From Mobilitalea sp. (GTDB taxonomy: Bacteria > Bacillota_A > Clostridia > Lachnospirales > Lachnospiraceae): a DNA stretch of 9,385 nt. A program made the position numbers and the translations under genes. The DNA is taken from contig JARKQP010000203.1 in NCBI GenBank assembly GCA_029974875.1, forward strand, positions 1 through 9,385, read 5' to 3'. The number at the start of each line of letters is the position of its first letter. The first letter of the stretch is position 1. Positions 1 to 6,616 of the stretch are shown here, in pieces. The notes beneath the pieces were generated by a model. The model had not been told where the DNA came from, made no database searches, and worked only from the letters and a program-made list of their open reading frames with translations.

Positions 1-892
1 AAAGTGCCTGGGTTAACATAGGCCACATAGCGCCTTCTGCATTTGCCAGCATGTCTGTACCGTCATCATAGGTTGCTGCCAGGTAGTCGCCATTATAATA
101 TGGAAGCAGCTGTGCCAGCTTCTCAAAGCTCCGCAGTCCTGCAGGACTCGTCGCATATTTAATACTTCCTGCTTCGAAATTCGATGCAAAGTTGGGATCC
201 TGGGCTAAAATATTGTAATTATCGCCGAGGAAGATAAGCTGGGAGGTCCAGCTGTCACCAAAGGTTCCTATCAGTGCTGTTTTGCCTGCTGCCTTAATTG
301 CGTCGCAGTTAGCGATAAGTTCATCCCAGCTCTTAGGAACGGAAAGCCCTAATTCCTCATAAATGGCTTTGTTATAAAGAATTGCACCAGCCTGTGAGGA
401 GCTGAAGGGGATTCCATAGGTGACCCCATCCACAGTGACTGTTTTTTTGTAGGTGTCATCAAGTCTTGAAACAAATCCTTCCTTAGAGATATCAATAAAG
501 TAGTCCGCAGGATGTATTGCCGCAAGCAGGGAACCTGAGTTGTATAAGCAGAGGTCGGACATATCGCCGGAAGCAAGCCTTGTTTTAACAATGGTATCTC
601 CTTCTGCACCGCCTACACGGTTTTCCACTTCAACGGTGATACCCAGCTTTTCCTTGGCTAATGCCAGAACTGCATTCAATCCTGTATCTGCAGAATCTGC
701 ATCCTTTAACATGGTAAGTGTAACCCCATCAAAGGCTTTTGCATCAGTGTCGCCAGAGGTTGTTTCCGTGCCCTTACCCGTGCTGCCGGTCGTGTTCGTA
801 TCTGAATCATTGTTTTTCTGGCCACAGCCCATTAATGTAGATGCCCCCATTGCCACTACAAGGAATGCTGCCATTAGTTTTTTAAACTTCAT
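1..892 (-). CDS. ABC sugar transporter substrate-binding lipoprotein (CUT1-like), 3' part missing
   Basis: This is an extracellular solute-binding protein that would capture a sugar or oligosaccharide outside the membrane and pass it to an ABC importer. The 297 visible residues begin with a lipoprotein signal: basic MKFKK, a hydrophobic stretch at residues 6-19, and lipobox LMGC with C23 as the lipidated cysteine. A Ser/Thr/Gly/Asp-rich linker follows (about 27-53). From residue 57 the sequence fits the SBP_bac_1 fold, and the stretch YGIPFSSSQAGAILYNKAIY (159-178) is the hallmark hinge-side segment. The ATG has a GGGAGG site 7 nt upstream. The frame is open to the left edge, so the C-terminal part, probably about 130-150 residues, and the permease genes expected downstream are outside the window. 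It follows the rhamnosidase on the same strand after 174 bp. The family is clear. The ligand is inferred from that neighbour only. Confidence 0.9.
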   Translation of the reverse strand, partial: MKFKKLMAAFLVVAMGASTLMGCGQKNNDSDTNTTGSTGKGTETTSGDTDAKAFDGVTLTMLKDADSADTGLNAVLALAKEKLGITVEVENRVGGAEGDTIVKTRLASGDMSDLCLYNSGSLLAAIHPADYFIDISKEGFVSRLDDTYKKTVTVDGVTYGIPFSSSQAGAILYNKAIYEELGLSVPKSWDELIANCDAIKAAGKTALIGTFGDSWTSQLIFLGDNYNILAQDPNFASNFEAGSIKYATSPAGLRSFEKLAQLLPYYNGDYLAATYDDGTDMLANAEGAMWPMLTQAL

Positions 893-899
893 TTTGTTT

Positions 900-905
900 C
901 CTCCC
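900..905 (-). promoter_or_regulatory. Ribosome binding site of the solute-binding protein
   Basis: GGGAGG on the minus strand lies 7 nt before the ATG at 892 and fixes that start. Confidence 0.8.
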
Positions 906-921
906 TTTCATTAAATAGGTC

Positions 922-936
922 CGCAGGTCTTCTGCG
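922..936 (-). other. Small hairpin in the leader of the binding-protein gene
   Basis: CGCAG and CTGCG arms around a 5-nt loop form a short GC stem 16 nt before the ribosome binding site. It has no T-run, so it is not a terminator. It could shape mRNA stability or translation, or be chance. Confidence 0.3.
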
Positions 937-974
937 TGACTTTATCTAATGTTAGCATGGCTGCCGGATATCTT

Positions 975-990
975 ACATGGATAATCCAAT
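975..990. promoter_or_regulatory. Candidate operator, copy 1 of a shared 16-mer
   Basis: ACATGGATAATCCAAT contains the perfect 11-bp palindrome TGGATAATCCA (978-988). The same 16 bases occur at 3789-3804 upstream of the rhamnosidase. Both copies lie 70-110 bp upstream of a start codon in the same orientation, as expected of a common regulator site. The protein that binds is not known. Confidence 0.5.
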
Positions 991-1010
991 CCTGCCACAT
1001 GTAATATCAA
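981..1010 (-). promoter_or_regulatory. Possible promoter of the binding-protein gene
   Basis: On the minus strand TTGATA (1005-1010) is followed after 18 nt by GATTAT (981-986), a 4/6 match to the -10 consensus. The -10 lies inside the palindrome at 978-988, so a protein bound there would block polymerase. The match is modest, and read-through from the rhamnosidase is an alternative. Confidence 0.35.
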
Positions 1011-1017
1011 GCAATTC

Positions 1018-1055
1018 GTGTCTATACCGGGCTTCTGCCGGCTCCTAGCAGACAC
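1018..1055 (-). other. Stem-loop between rhamnosidase and binding-protein genes
   Basis: On the minus strand GTGTCT (1050-1055) pairs with AGACAC (1018-1023), and an inner CCGG/CCGG stem (1038-1041 with 1027-1030) encloses a 7-nt loop. It starts 11 nt after the rhamnosidase stop codon. No T-run follows, so it is a poor Rho-independent terminator. It may protect the rhamnosidase mRNA 3' end or cause partial termination before the next gene. Confidence 0.35.
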
Positions 1056-1066
1056 AGCACCTCCTG

Positions 1067-3709
1067 CTATAGGGCATACCGGATATGATAGGTGCCCGAG
1101 CCTGTATGTGCCGAAAAATCCCCTTCCGTTCCCTGGAAGGCAAGGCCTCCGTCATCAATGATTTCCCTGGCTCCATAGGGTCTTATGTCAGCCGTCGTAT
1201 TAGCCGGTATGGTGACGGTGAGCGTAACTATATTATTTTCCAGGTGCCACTGGGATACAACCGTACCATAGATGGACTCATAGCTTCCTTTTGCATAGGT
1301 TAACCCGCCGCCGGCATGGGGCTTAATAATCGCGTTCTTATACCCTGGCTGGTCATCATCAATTTCCAGGCCGGCTACCACACGGTACAGCCATTCCCCT
1401 ACCGCCCCGTAGGCATAATGGTTGAAGGAATTCATATCAGGGCTCCACATGGTCCCATCCGGCTTTATTCCGTCCCAATGCTCCCATACTGTAGTGGCAC
1501 CCATTTTAACCTGGTACAGCCAGGAAGGGAAATCATCCTTTAACAGCAGGCCGTAAGCCTCCTCCAGGCAACCGTTCTCACTTAAGGCATGGCAGAAATA
1601 AGGCGTGCCCACAAAGCCGGTAACCAGATGGTGGTTTTCCTTTTCCAGGAGCCTTAGCAGGCCCTGCACTGTTTTTTCCCGGTAAGCCTCCGGTGCCAAC
1701 CCAAAGTACAGGGAAAGGATATGTGCCGTCTGGGTCTGGGCAGTCATATTGCCCTCCTGGTCAAAAAAGGTCTTTTGATATTTTTCCACGATCCTGTCAT
1801 ACAATTCTTTGTAGGAGCTCTCTTCCTCTTCTTTTCCTAAAACAGAGCAGATCTTCACGAACAGACCTGTAACATAAGCAAAATAAGCAGTACAGGTCAG
1901 GTCATTCGGTGTGGCTCCAAAGTAGCTTCCCTCCTCTGCATCCAAAGCTACCCAATCCCCGAATTGCAGCTTATAATTCCAGATATAATCCTTGGAATGG
2001 AGCCTCATGAACTCGATCCACCTCTTCATACTGTCGTATTGCTTTTCCAGGACAAGCTTATCCCCAAAGGTCTGGTACAATACCCAGGGCATAATTACCG
2101 CCACATCCGCCCAAGCCGCTGCGGAATGGGTTCCCTGTGACAGCAGCCAGTCATTCTCTACGTTCCCTGTGACAATATCGGGAACCACATGGGCCACTCC
2201 ACCCTCCTCTGTCTGGTCTGCCTCCACGTCCACCAGCCATTTGCTAAAGAAGGTATATGTATTCATTAAATAGCTTGCCGTACGGGCAAAGATCTGGGCA
2301 TCCCCTGTCCATCCCAGGCGCTCATTCCTCTGGGGACAGTCCGTCGGGACATCAACAAAATTACTCTTTAAGCCCCATAGGATATTATGCTGTAATTGGT
2401 TCACATCAGGATCGGAGCATTCAAAATACCCTGTCCTACCCATGTCGGAATGGACTGCATAGGCTGTGAAATTCTCTATTCCCGGCGTTCCGGGGAAGGC
2501 TGCAATTTTAGCATAACGGAAGCCCTGGAAGGTAAAGCTTGGGCTGTATGAGACAGGGTTTTCATCCTTAAAGATATATTTTATGGCTTGCTTCGCGCCC
2601 CGGAGGTTATCTACATACACATTTCCTTTGGCATCCAATACCTCAAAGCAATCCAGCTCCAGTACATCTCCCGCCCTTCCCTGTGCCTTAACCTGAATCC
2701 AGCCGGCCATATTCTGTCCGAAATCAATTACCGTATCCCCTTCCGGTGTCTTAAAAATACTCTTTGCCGGAACAGCTTCTATTTCCTTTACCTTACTGCC
2801 GCTCTGGGCCGCAAGCACTCCTTTATCATAGGCCACCAGCTCTACCGCTTTCCAGCCGGATTCCTGGAGCCCTGCTTCATTCCAACCGGGAATTTCTTTA
2901 TTCGCATCATAAACCTCACCATCATAGATTTCTGAAAACAGGACCGGAGCCTGGTTTCCCTTCCAACTGGAATCCGTGGCGATTACCTCAGAGGTTCCGT
3001 CCTCATAGCTTATCACCAGCTGCGCCAAAAATGCAGTCTGGTTGCCATATAGGTTCCTCATGCCGGAAAAGCCCATCTTACCCTTATACCACCCGGCTCC
3101 CAGCATGGCTCCGATCGCATTGCCGCCTTCCCTAAGCTGGGAGGTTACCTCGTAGGTCTGATACACTAAATGCTTTTTATAGGAGGTCCAGCCGGGAGCC
3201 AATTCATCCTCCCCTACTTTACTGCCATTGAGATAGACCTTGTATAGCCCCAGAGCCGTCGAGCAAAGATAGGCTGAATGAACCTTCTTTGCCAGCTTAA
3301 ATTCCTTCCTTACATAAGTTCCCTGTGACAAGTCCCCTTCAGCAGATGTTTCCGCGGATATAAAATCCCCCTGCCATTCATTGGAGCACAATGCGGTGAT
3401 AAAATAGCCGGTGCCGCTCCAGCCGCTGGCCTCTCCTGCCCGGTCAAAGGCCTGAACCCGTACATAATACTTCCACATAGACTTAAGCTCCAGATTTTCC
3501 ACCTTAATATGGGCTGATTCCCCGCTCTCCGTGATGCCGCTGTCATACACACATCCTGCAAAAGACTTATCTTCTGAGATCTGGAGCTGGTATGCTCTTT
3601 GCAGCACCTGCTTCCTATCACTTTCCAGCACCCATCCGAACTGCGGTATATCCACAACTCCTACCGGGTTTTCCAGATAATTCATTGTTACCCTCGTAAT
3701 TTTTAACAT
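1067..3709 (-). CDS. Alpha-L-rhamnosidase, glycoside hydrolase family 78
   Basis: This enzyme hydrolyses terminal alpha-L-rhamnose from glycosides or oligosaccharides. The 880-residue product has an Ig/Fn3-like N-terminal domain (about 1-108), a Bac_rhamnosid_N-type beta domain (about 130-260, with FKL...YLNGSKVGEDELAPGWTSY), a second beta domain starting near VIDFGQNMAGW (327-337), the (alpha/alpha)6 catalytic barrel (about 425-780) and a C-terminal beta domain. The GH78 signature DCPQRNERLGWTGD is at 457-470, with E463 the expected general acid. TTVWEHWDG (740-748) holds E743, the expected base. There is no signal peptide, so it should act in the cytoplasm on imported substrate. The start at 3709 is chosen because GGGAGG lies 7 nt upstream. 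An ATG 63 nt further up would add 21 unconserved-looking residues and has no such site. The family assignment is very secure. The exact linkage is not known. Confidence 0.96.
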   Translation of the reverse strand: MLKITRVTMNYLENPVGVVDIPQFGWVLESDRKQVLQRAYQLQISEDKSFAGCVYDSGITESGESAHIKVENLELKSMWKYYVRVQAFDRAGEASGWSGTGYFITALCSNEWQGDFISAETSAEGDLSQGTYVRKEFKLAKKVHSAYLCSTALGLYKVYLNGSKVGEDELAPGWTSYKKHLVYQTYEVTSQLREGGNAIGAMLGAGWYKGKMGFSGMRNLYGNQTAFLAQLVISYEDGTSEVIATDSSWKGNQAPVLFSEIYDGEVYDANKEIPGWNEAGLQESGWKAVELVAYDKGVLAAQSGSKVKEIEAVPAKSIFKTPEGDTVIDFGQNMAGWIQVKAQGRAGDVLELDCFEVLDAKGNVYVDNLRGAKQAIKYIFKDENPVSYSPSFTFQGFRYAKIAAFPGTPGIENFTAYAVHSDMGRTGYFECSDPDVNQLQHNILWGLKSNFVDVPTDCPQRNERLGWTGDAQIFARTASYLMNTYTFFSKWLVDVEADQTEEGGVAHVVPDIVTGNVENDWLLSQGTHSAAAWADVAVIMPWVLYQTFGDKLVLEKQYDSMKRWIEFMRLHSKDYIWNYKLQFGDWVALDAEEGSYFGATPNDLTCTAYFAYVTGLFVKICSVLGKEEEESSYKELYDRIVEKYQKTFFDQEGNMTAQTQTAHILSLYFGLAPEAYREKTVQGLLRLLEKENHHLVTGFVGTPYFCHALSENGCLEEAYGLLLKDDFPSWLYQVKMGATTVWEHWDGIKPDGTMWSPDMNSFNHYAYGAVGEWLYRVVAGLEIDDDQPGYKNAIIKPHAGGGLTYAKGSYESIYGTVVSQWHLENNIVTLTVTIPANTTADIRPYGAREIIDDGGLAFQGTEGDFSAHTGSGTYHIRYAL

Positions 3710-3716
3710 TGCCTTT

Positions 3717-3722
3717 CCTCCC
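3717..3722 (-). promoter_or_regulatory. Ribosome binding site that decides the rhamnosidase start
   Basis: GGGAGG on the minus strand is 7 nt from the ATG at 3709. It lies inside the longer open frame that begins at 3772, showing that the shorter protein is the real one. Confidence 0.85.
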
Positions 3723-3788
3723 TTTTTAAGCACTTTCAGAAACTCAACATCATAATGTGTCCACCTTAACACAGCCTGTTATCAATGC

Positions 3789-3804
3789 ACATGGATAATC
3801 CAAT
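3789..3804. promoter_or_regulatory. Candidate operator, copy 2 of the shared 16-mer
   Basis: ACATGGATAATCCAAT is identical to 975-990 and carries the palindrome TGGATAATCCA at 3792-3802. It overlaps the end of the predicted -10 and the expected transcription start of the rhamnosidase gene, the classic position for a repressor site. Confidence 0.55.
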
Positions 3805-3830
3805 AAATCTGTATGAAAAATACAAGTCAA
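3802..3830 (-). promoter_or_regulatory. Probable promoter of the rhamnosidase gene
   Basis: On the minus strand TTGACT (3825-3830) and TTTATT (3802-3807) are separated by 17 nt. The expected transcription start, near 3795, falls within the candidate operator at 3789-3804. The leader would be about 85 nt. The -35 is strong and the -10 is a 4/6 match, which suits a regulated promoter. Confidence 0.55.
3810..3824. promoter_or_regulatory. Inverted repeat inside the rhamnosidase promoter spacer
   Basis: TGTAT (3810-3814) and ATACA (3820-3824) are perfect inverted arms around 5 nt. They fill nearly all of the 17-nt spacer between the predicted -35 and -10. It could be a second regulator site. The arms are short and AT-rich, so chance is possible. 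Confidence 0.35.
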
Positions 3831-3876
3831 AAAAAATAAAAAGTAAGGCTCGATACTTTTTTCCGTTCGAACCTTA
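3829..3876 (-). terminator. Rho-independent terminator of the LacI-family gene
   Basis: On the minus strand TAAGGTTCGA (3867-3876) pairs with TCGAGCCTTA (3844-3853) over 10 bp with one G-U pair and a 13-nt loop. It is followed directly by CTTTTTATTTTTTTT (3829-3843). It ends the LacI-family transcript about 120 nt after its stop codon and insulates the rhamnosidase promoter, whose -35 begins in the last bases of the T-run. Confidence 0.85.
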
Positions 3877-3992
3877 TTTGAATAGCTTACTAATCCTATT
3901 TATTTCTGTTTAATATTACGGTTATCTTTCCTCACTCCGGAAACATTCCGTCCATATATATACCACAGTCCTCCAGGTATCTTTCAAATCTT

Positions 3993-5012
3993 TCAGATAT
4001 CCTTCAATCCCTTAACACTCTCGCGCTGTATGAGCTTTGTTCCAATCAATGTTTTATAGCTTGGTCCTGAGTTTCCCTCCAGCCTATCGATCAGGCGCTC
4101 CACGGCCGCCAGTCCCATATCCTCCCTGGGGATCTCCACCGTAGTTACCGGCGGATCCGTGAAGCTGCAGATAGGACGGTTATCAAAACCAATCACGGAC
4201 ACCTCCTCCGGCACCCGGTAACCCATGCCCTTTAGCCCCTGTACCGCATGGCAGGCTAACAAATCATTATCAGCAAAAAATGCACTTGGCAGATCCTTCG
4301 CATATTTTAAATAATCCATGACATCCCTGGTAGTCTCAGATTCCAGGTAGCCGACATCTATGATATGCTCCTCGGACAATGCCAGACCTTTTTTATTAAG
4401 TGCCTTGGCAAAAGCATCAAACCGCTCCTCGAAGCTCTGTATTTTAACCTTGCTCCTGATATAGCCCAGCTTTCTGTGCCCCATTTCATATAAATGCCCT
4501 ACCGCCTGGTGCACTCCCAGGCAATTATCGATAGAAACCGTATCCACCGCCTCCGCCGGGAACAGGTTGTCCAGGAATACACAGGGCTGCTCCAGTCCGT
4601 GGAACAGCTCAAGATCTCCTGCAGACATTTCAACTGCATATACAATGAACCCCTTACATTGTGACAAAGTAAGCTGCTGCCTCATTTTCTCATCCGTCAT
4701 CTGGCGCTCCAGATAAAGGATATTCATTTTATAATTATGAAGAAGCATACATTTATTAATATTTTCAATGAGATAATTGAAAAATGGATATTCATTTACA
4801 ATCTCTCCTGTCCCTTTATATACAACAAATCCGACATTGCCCTTATCCGTAACATCCTTTTTCAGTAAATACTCACAGCCCATGTCACGTATCTTATCGA
4901 TGATTTCCTGGCGCCGCTGAGCACTAACTCCAGGCTTATCGTTCAGCACGAGTGATACAGTAGCCGTTGAAATCCCCAGTTCCTTTGCTATGTCCTTTGA
5001 TTTGTACCTCAT
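3993..5012 (-). CDS. LacI-family transcriptional regulator
   Basis: This is a DNA-binding sugar-responsive regulator of 339 residues, a normal length for the family. The N-terminal helix-turn-helix is KSKDIAKELGISTATVSLVLN (residues 4-24). The ligand-binding core (about 59-330, periplasmic-binding-protein fold) includes FADND (246-250) and GFDNRP (275-280), both typical. The stretch after residue 45 lacks the usual YxPNxxARxL hinge. The start at 5012 is preferred because GAGG lies 5 nt upstream and the HTH begins at once, as in most family members. An ATG at 5057 with a distant GGGAG would add 15 residues. The gene has its own promoter, a palindrome at the expected start site suggesting autoregulation, and its own terminator. 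Targets are inferred to be the neighbouring dehydrogenase and/or rhamnosidase. The effector is unknown. Confidence 0.93.
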   Translation of the reverse strand: MRYKSKDIAKELGISTATVSLVLNDKPGVSAQRRQEIIDKIRDMGCEYLLKKDVTDKGNVGFVVYKGTGEIVNEYPFFNYLIENINKCMLLHNYKMNILYLERQMTDEKMRQQLTLSQCKGFIVYAVEMSAGDLELFHGLEQPCVFLDNLFPAEAVDTVSIDNCLGVHQAVGHLYEMGHRKLGYIRSKVKIQSFEERFDAFAKALNKKGLALSEEHIIDVGYLESETTRDVMDYLKYAKDLPSAFFADNDLLACHAVQGLKGMGYRVPEEVSVIGFDNRPICSFTDPPVTTVEIPREDMGLAAVERLIDRLEGNSGPSYKTLIGTKLIQRESVKGLKDI

Positions 5013-5133
5013 TTTAACCTCTTTCTTAAACTGGGCGCTCTCGGAAGCTGCATTCAAGGAAGCTCCCTGGAGTGCCCAAAACTAAATTTTTAATAAGCTT
5101 AAATTAATTATAGGAAGCAACTGCGGCTTCTAA

Positions 5134-5151
5134 CAACTTAATATTAAGTTG
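5134..5151. promoter_or_regulatory. Candidate LacI-family operator, perfect 18-bp palindrome
   Basis: CAACTTAATATTAAGTTG is its own reverse complement. It begins 5 nt past the predicted -10 of the LacI-family gene and so covers the expected transcription start. Autorepression by the adjacent regulator is the simplest reading. Confidence 0.6.
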
Positions 5152-5156
5152 AATTT

Positions 5157-5185
5157 AGTATACTCTATTTATTATCGATACACAA
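5157..5185 (-). promoter_or_regulatory. Promoter of the LacI-family gene
   Basis: On the minus strand TTGTGT (5180-5185) and TATACT (5157-5162, 5/6 match) are spaced by 17 nt. The predicted start near 5150 gives a leader of about 140 nt. No terminator with a T-run was seen between the dehydrogenase stop and this promoter, so read-through from the dehydrogenase may add to expression. Confidence 0.6.
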
Positions 5186-5213
5186 TAGCATTGGACAGCT
5201 GCCAAGGGACAAA

Positions 5214-6257
5214 TCACATTTTTATTACCGCCTTAATCACCTCATCCTTATGCTTGAGACTATAATCAACTCCTTCTATCACATCCTTAAAATCAAAGGT
5301 ATGGGATACTATTTTGCCAAGTGGAATTGATCCGCTGCCCACCGCATTAATAGCGGAGGGATATAAATTCCTGTAGCGGTATACCGAATAGATTGTCCCC
5401 TCCATCGCATTCAAGGTTGCAATATCCAGCTCAAGTACCGGCTCCGGGGATACCCCTACCAGGGTTACTTTTCCGGCACGCTTAATTAATCGGCAGGTTT
5501 GTAGGGTTGCTACCCTGTTGCCCGCGCATTCATAAACCTGATCCACGCCCCCTCCTGGGAGGGTCTTTATGAATTCTTCTATATTTTCTTTCTTACTGTT
5601 AAACACTCTGGTAGCGCCAAGCTCTTTTGCCTTATTGAGGCGTTTATCCAATACATCCGCCACATAGACCTCACTGACTCCCCTGGCCTTTAATGCCATC
5701 AGGGTGACTAATCCAATACAGCCGGCTCCAAGGATGACCGCCGATTCTCCAAGCTTCGCATTCGACAATTCGCAGGCATGCATTCCAACTGCCAGGGGCT
5801 CTATCAAGGCTCCCTCCAGAGTGGATACATGATCCGGCAGTTTAAAGGTCATGCTGGCCGCATGGGTACAATATTCTGAAAACACGCCATCCTTTTCCTT
5901 TGGAATGGCCATAAATTTAACCCCTTTGCAAAGATTATAATGTCCCTTTAAGCAATCCTCACAATGTCCGCAGGGAACCCCCGGTTCTAAGGCAACCCTG
6001 TCACCAGGCTGAAAGCCCGTTACCCCTTCACCAACAGCGGTAACAACCCCTCCCGGCTCATGTCCCAAAACCAAGGGGCCTTCCGGCACCCAGTTTGCCA
6101 ACCGACCCTCTGAATAGAAATGTAAATCAGAACCGCAGACACCTACATATTCCAGTTTAATCTGCAGCTCCCCCTCTTTCGGCTGTGGTATCTCCCTTTC
6201 TTCCCATTCCATTTTTAACGGCCCTATCATAACTGCTACTTTCATTTTTCCTTCCAT
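5214..6257 (-). CDS. Zinc- and NAD-dependent polyol (sorbitol/xylitol-type) dehydrogenase
   Basis: This is a medium-chain dehydrogenase (MDR) that probably oxidises a polyol or sugar alcohol to a ketose using NAD+ in the cytoplasm. The 347 residues are full length. Catalytic-zinc residues are C41 (in CGSDLH), H66 and E67 (GHE), with E153 (LIEPLAVG) in the place used by sorbitol dehydrogenases. Structural zinc is held by C96, C99, C102 and C110. The Rossmann motif is G177-A-G-C-I-G182. D201 at the end of the second strand indicates NAD rather than NADP. VYRYRNLYP (292-300) is typical of sorbitol/xylitol dehydrogenases. The start at 6257 has a perfect AAGGAGGT 7 nt upstream. It is the gene before the LacI-family regulator. 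The exact substrate (sorbitol, xylitol, L-iditol, galactitol or a deoxy-sugar derivative) cannot be read from sequence. Confidence 0.92.
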   Translation of the reverse strand: MEGKMKVAVMIGPLKMEWEEREIPQPKEGELQIKLEYVGVCGSDLHFYSEGRLANWVPEGPLVLGHEPGGVVTAVGEGVTGFQPGDRVALEPGVPCGHCEDCLKGHYNLCKGVKFMAIPKEKDGVFSEYCTHAASMTFKLPDHVSTLEGALIEPLAVGMHACELSNAKLGESAVILGAGCIGLVTLMALKARGVSEVYVADVLDKRLNKAKELGATRVFNSKKENIEEFIKTLPGGGVDQVYECAGNRVATLQTCRLIKRAGKVTLVGVSPEPVLELDIATLNAMEGTIYSVYRYRNLYPSAINAVGSGSIPLGKIVSHTFDFKDVIEGVDYSLKHKDEVIKAVIKM

Positions 6258-6462
6258 ACTGAATACCTCCTTCTCTTATTCTTGAATTATGTTATCCCTT
6301 TTATTATTGATCCCATTAGTTTTAAATTTAATTTAGTAACTTAGAGCGGCATGTAGTTGATAAAATATTATAGAATCAATCAGCAAGGGTTATTTCCAAA
6401 ATATCAAGGAACACTGAAATCCCCCACATATTCCATGATATCTATGAAATTACTTATATCCA
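6258..6462 (-). other. Long leader of the dehydrogenase gene
   Basis: About 200 nt separate the predicted transcription start from the ATG. The stretch is AT-rich. It contains a lone TATAAT on the minus strand (6367-6372) with no matching -35. I see no strong stem-loop, T-run or known riboswitch core, and no leader peptide I could defend. AATTTAGTA (6330-6338) also occurs beside the LacI-family -10 (5152-5160). Confidence 0.3.
6265..6272 (-). promoter_or_regulatory. Ribosome binding site of the dehydrogenase
   Basis: AAGGAGGT lies 7 nt before the ATG at 6257. It supports this start over an in-frame ATG four codons downstream, which has a weaker GAAGGA site. Confidence 0.8.
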
Positions 6463-6491
6463 CTTATATCATCTTCCATTTTAACTGTCAA
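6463..6491 (-). promoter_or_regulatory. Strong promoter of the dehydrogenase gene
   Basis: On the minus strand consensus TTGACA (6486-6491) is followed after exactly 17 nt by TATAAG (6463-6468, 5/6), preceded by TG as in an extended -10. The start would be near 6456, leaving a leader of about 200 nt. A second TATAAG lies 10 nt downstream through a tandem repeat (GATATAAGT twice, 6452-6470). The upstream side (about 6492-6570) is almost pure A/T and could act as an UP element. Confidence 0.75.
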
Positions 6492-6574
6492 TAAATATTT
6501 ATTAAATATTCTTAAATATATTCATTAAATTTTAAATATTATATCAATTATATTTAAAACAATTAAATAGAAAC

Positions 6575-6597
6575 GTCAGCTTTAATGCGAGACTGAC
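6575..6597 (-). terminator. Weak terminator-like hairpin after the gene remnant
   Basis: On the minus strand GTCAG (6593-6597) pairs with CTGAC (6575-6579), extendable by a G-U pair. It is followed by GTTTCTATTTAATTGTTTT (6556-6575). It lies about 20 nt past the stop codon of the remnant at 6617 and may be its former terminator. The stem is short. Confidence 0.35.
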
Positions 6598-6616
6598 CTG
6601 TAAAAGAACTCCAATA

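Noticed and set aside
540..914. Open frame of 124 codons on the plus strand
   Set aside because: It runs antisense through the binding-protein gene, has no ribosome binding site and no recognisable protein features. The minus-strand reading has a lipobox and family motifs.
942..1055. 37-codon GTG-start frame after the rhamnosidase, with AGGAGG just upstream
   Set aside because: The ribosome site is only 4 nt from the GTG, the peptide looks random, and the frame overlaps the candidate operator and promoter of the next gene.
1085..3135. Several plus-strand open frames of 70-123 codons
   Set aside because: All lie antisense inside the rhamnosidase gene and are explained by its coding bias.
3710..3772. 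Longer N-terminus for the rhamnosidase (21 extra residues)
   Set aside because: A GGGAGG site at 3717-3722 serves the ATG at 3709. The extra residues would be translated from the leader.
5013..5057. 15-residue N-terminal extension of the LacI-family protein
   Set aside because: The HTH starts directly after the ATG at 5012, which has its own GAGG site, and family members rarely carry an extension. Not fully excluded.
5152..6338. Shared AATTTAGTA near the LacI-family promoter and in the dehydrogenase leader
   Set aside because: Nine AT-rich bases can recur by chance and the flanking palindrome is not shared, so it is not convincing as an operator.
6367..6372. TATAAT on the minus strand upstream of the dehydrogenase
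   Set aside because: No -35-like hexamer lies 16-18 nt upstream and there is no extended -10. The 6463-6491 promoter is far better.
6492..6570. Very AT-rich stretch, considered as a replication origin or iteron region
   Set aside because: No DnaA-box-like or ordered repeats. It is better explained as an upstream promoter element.
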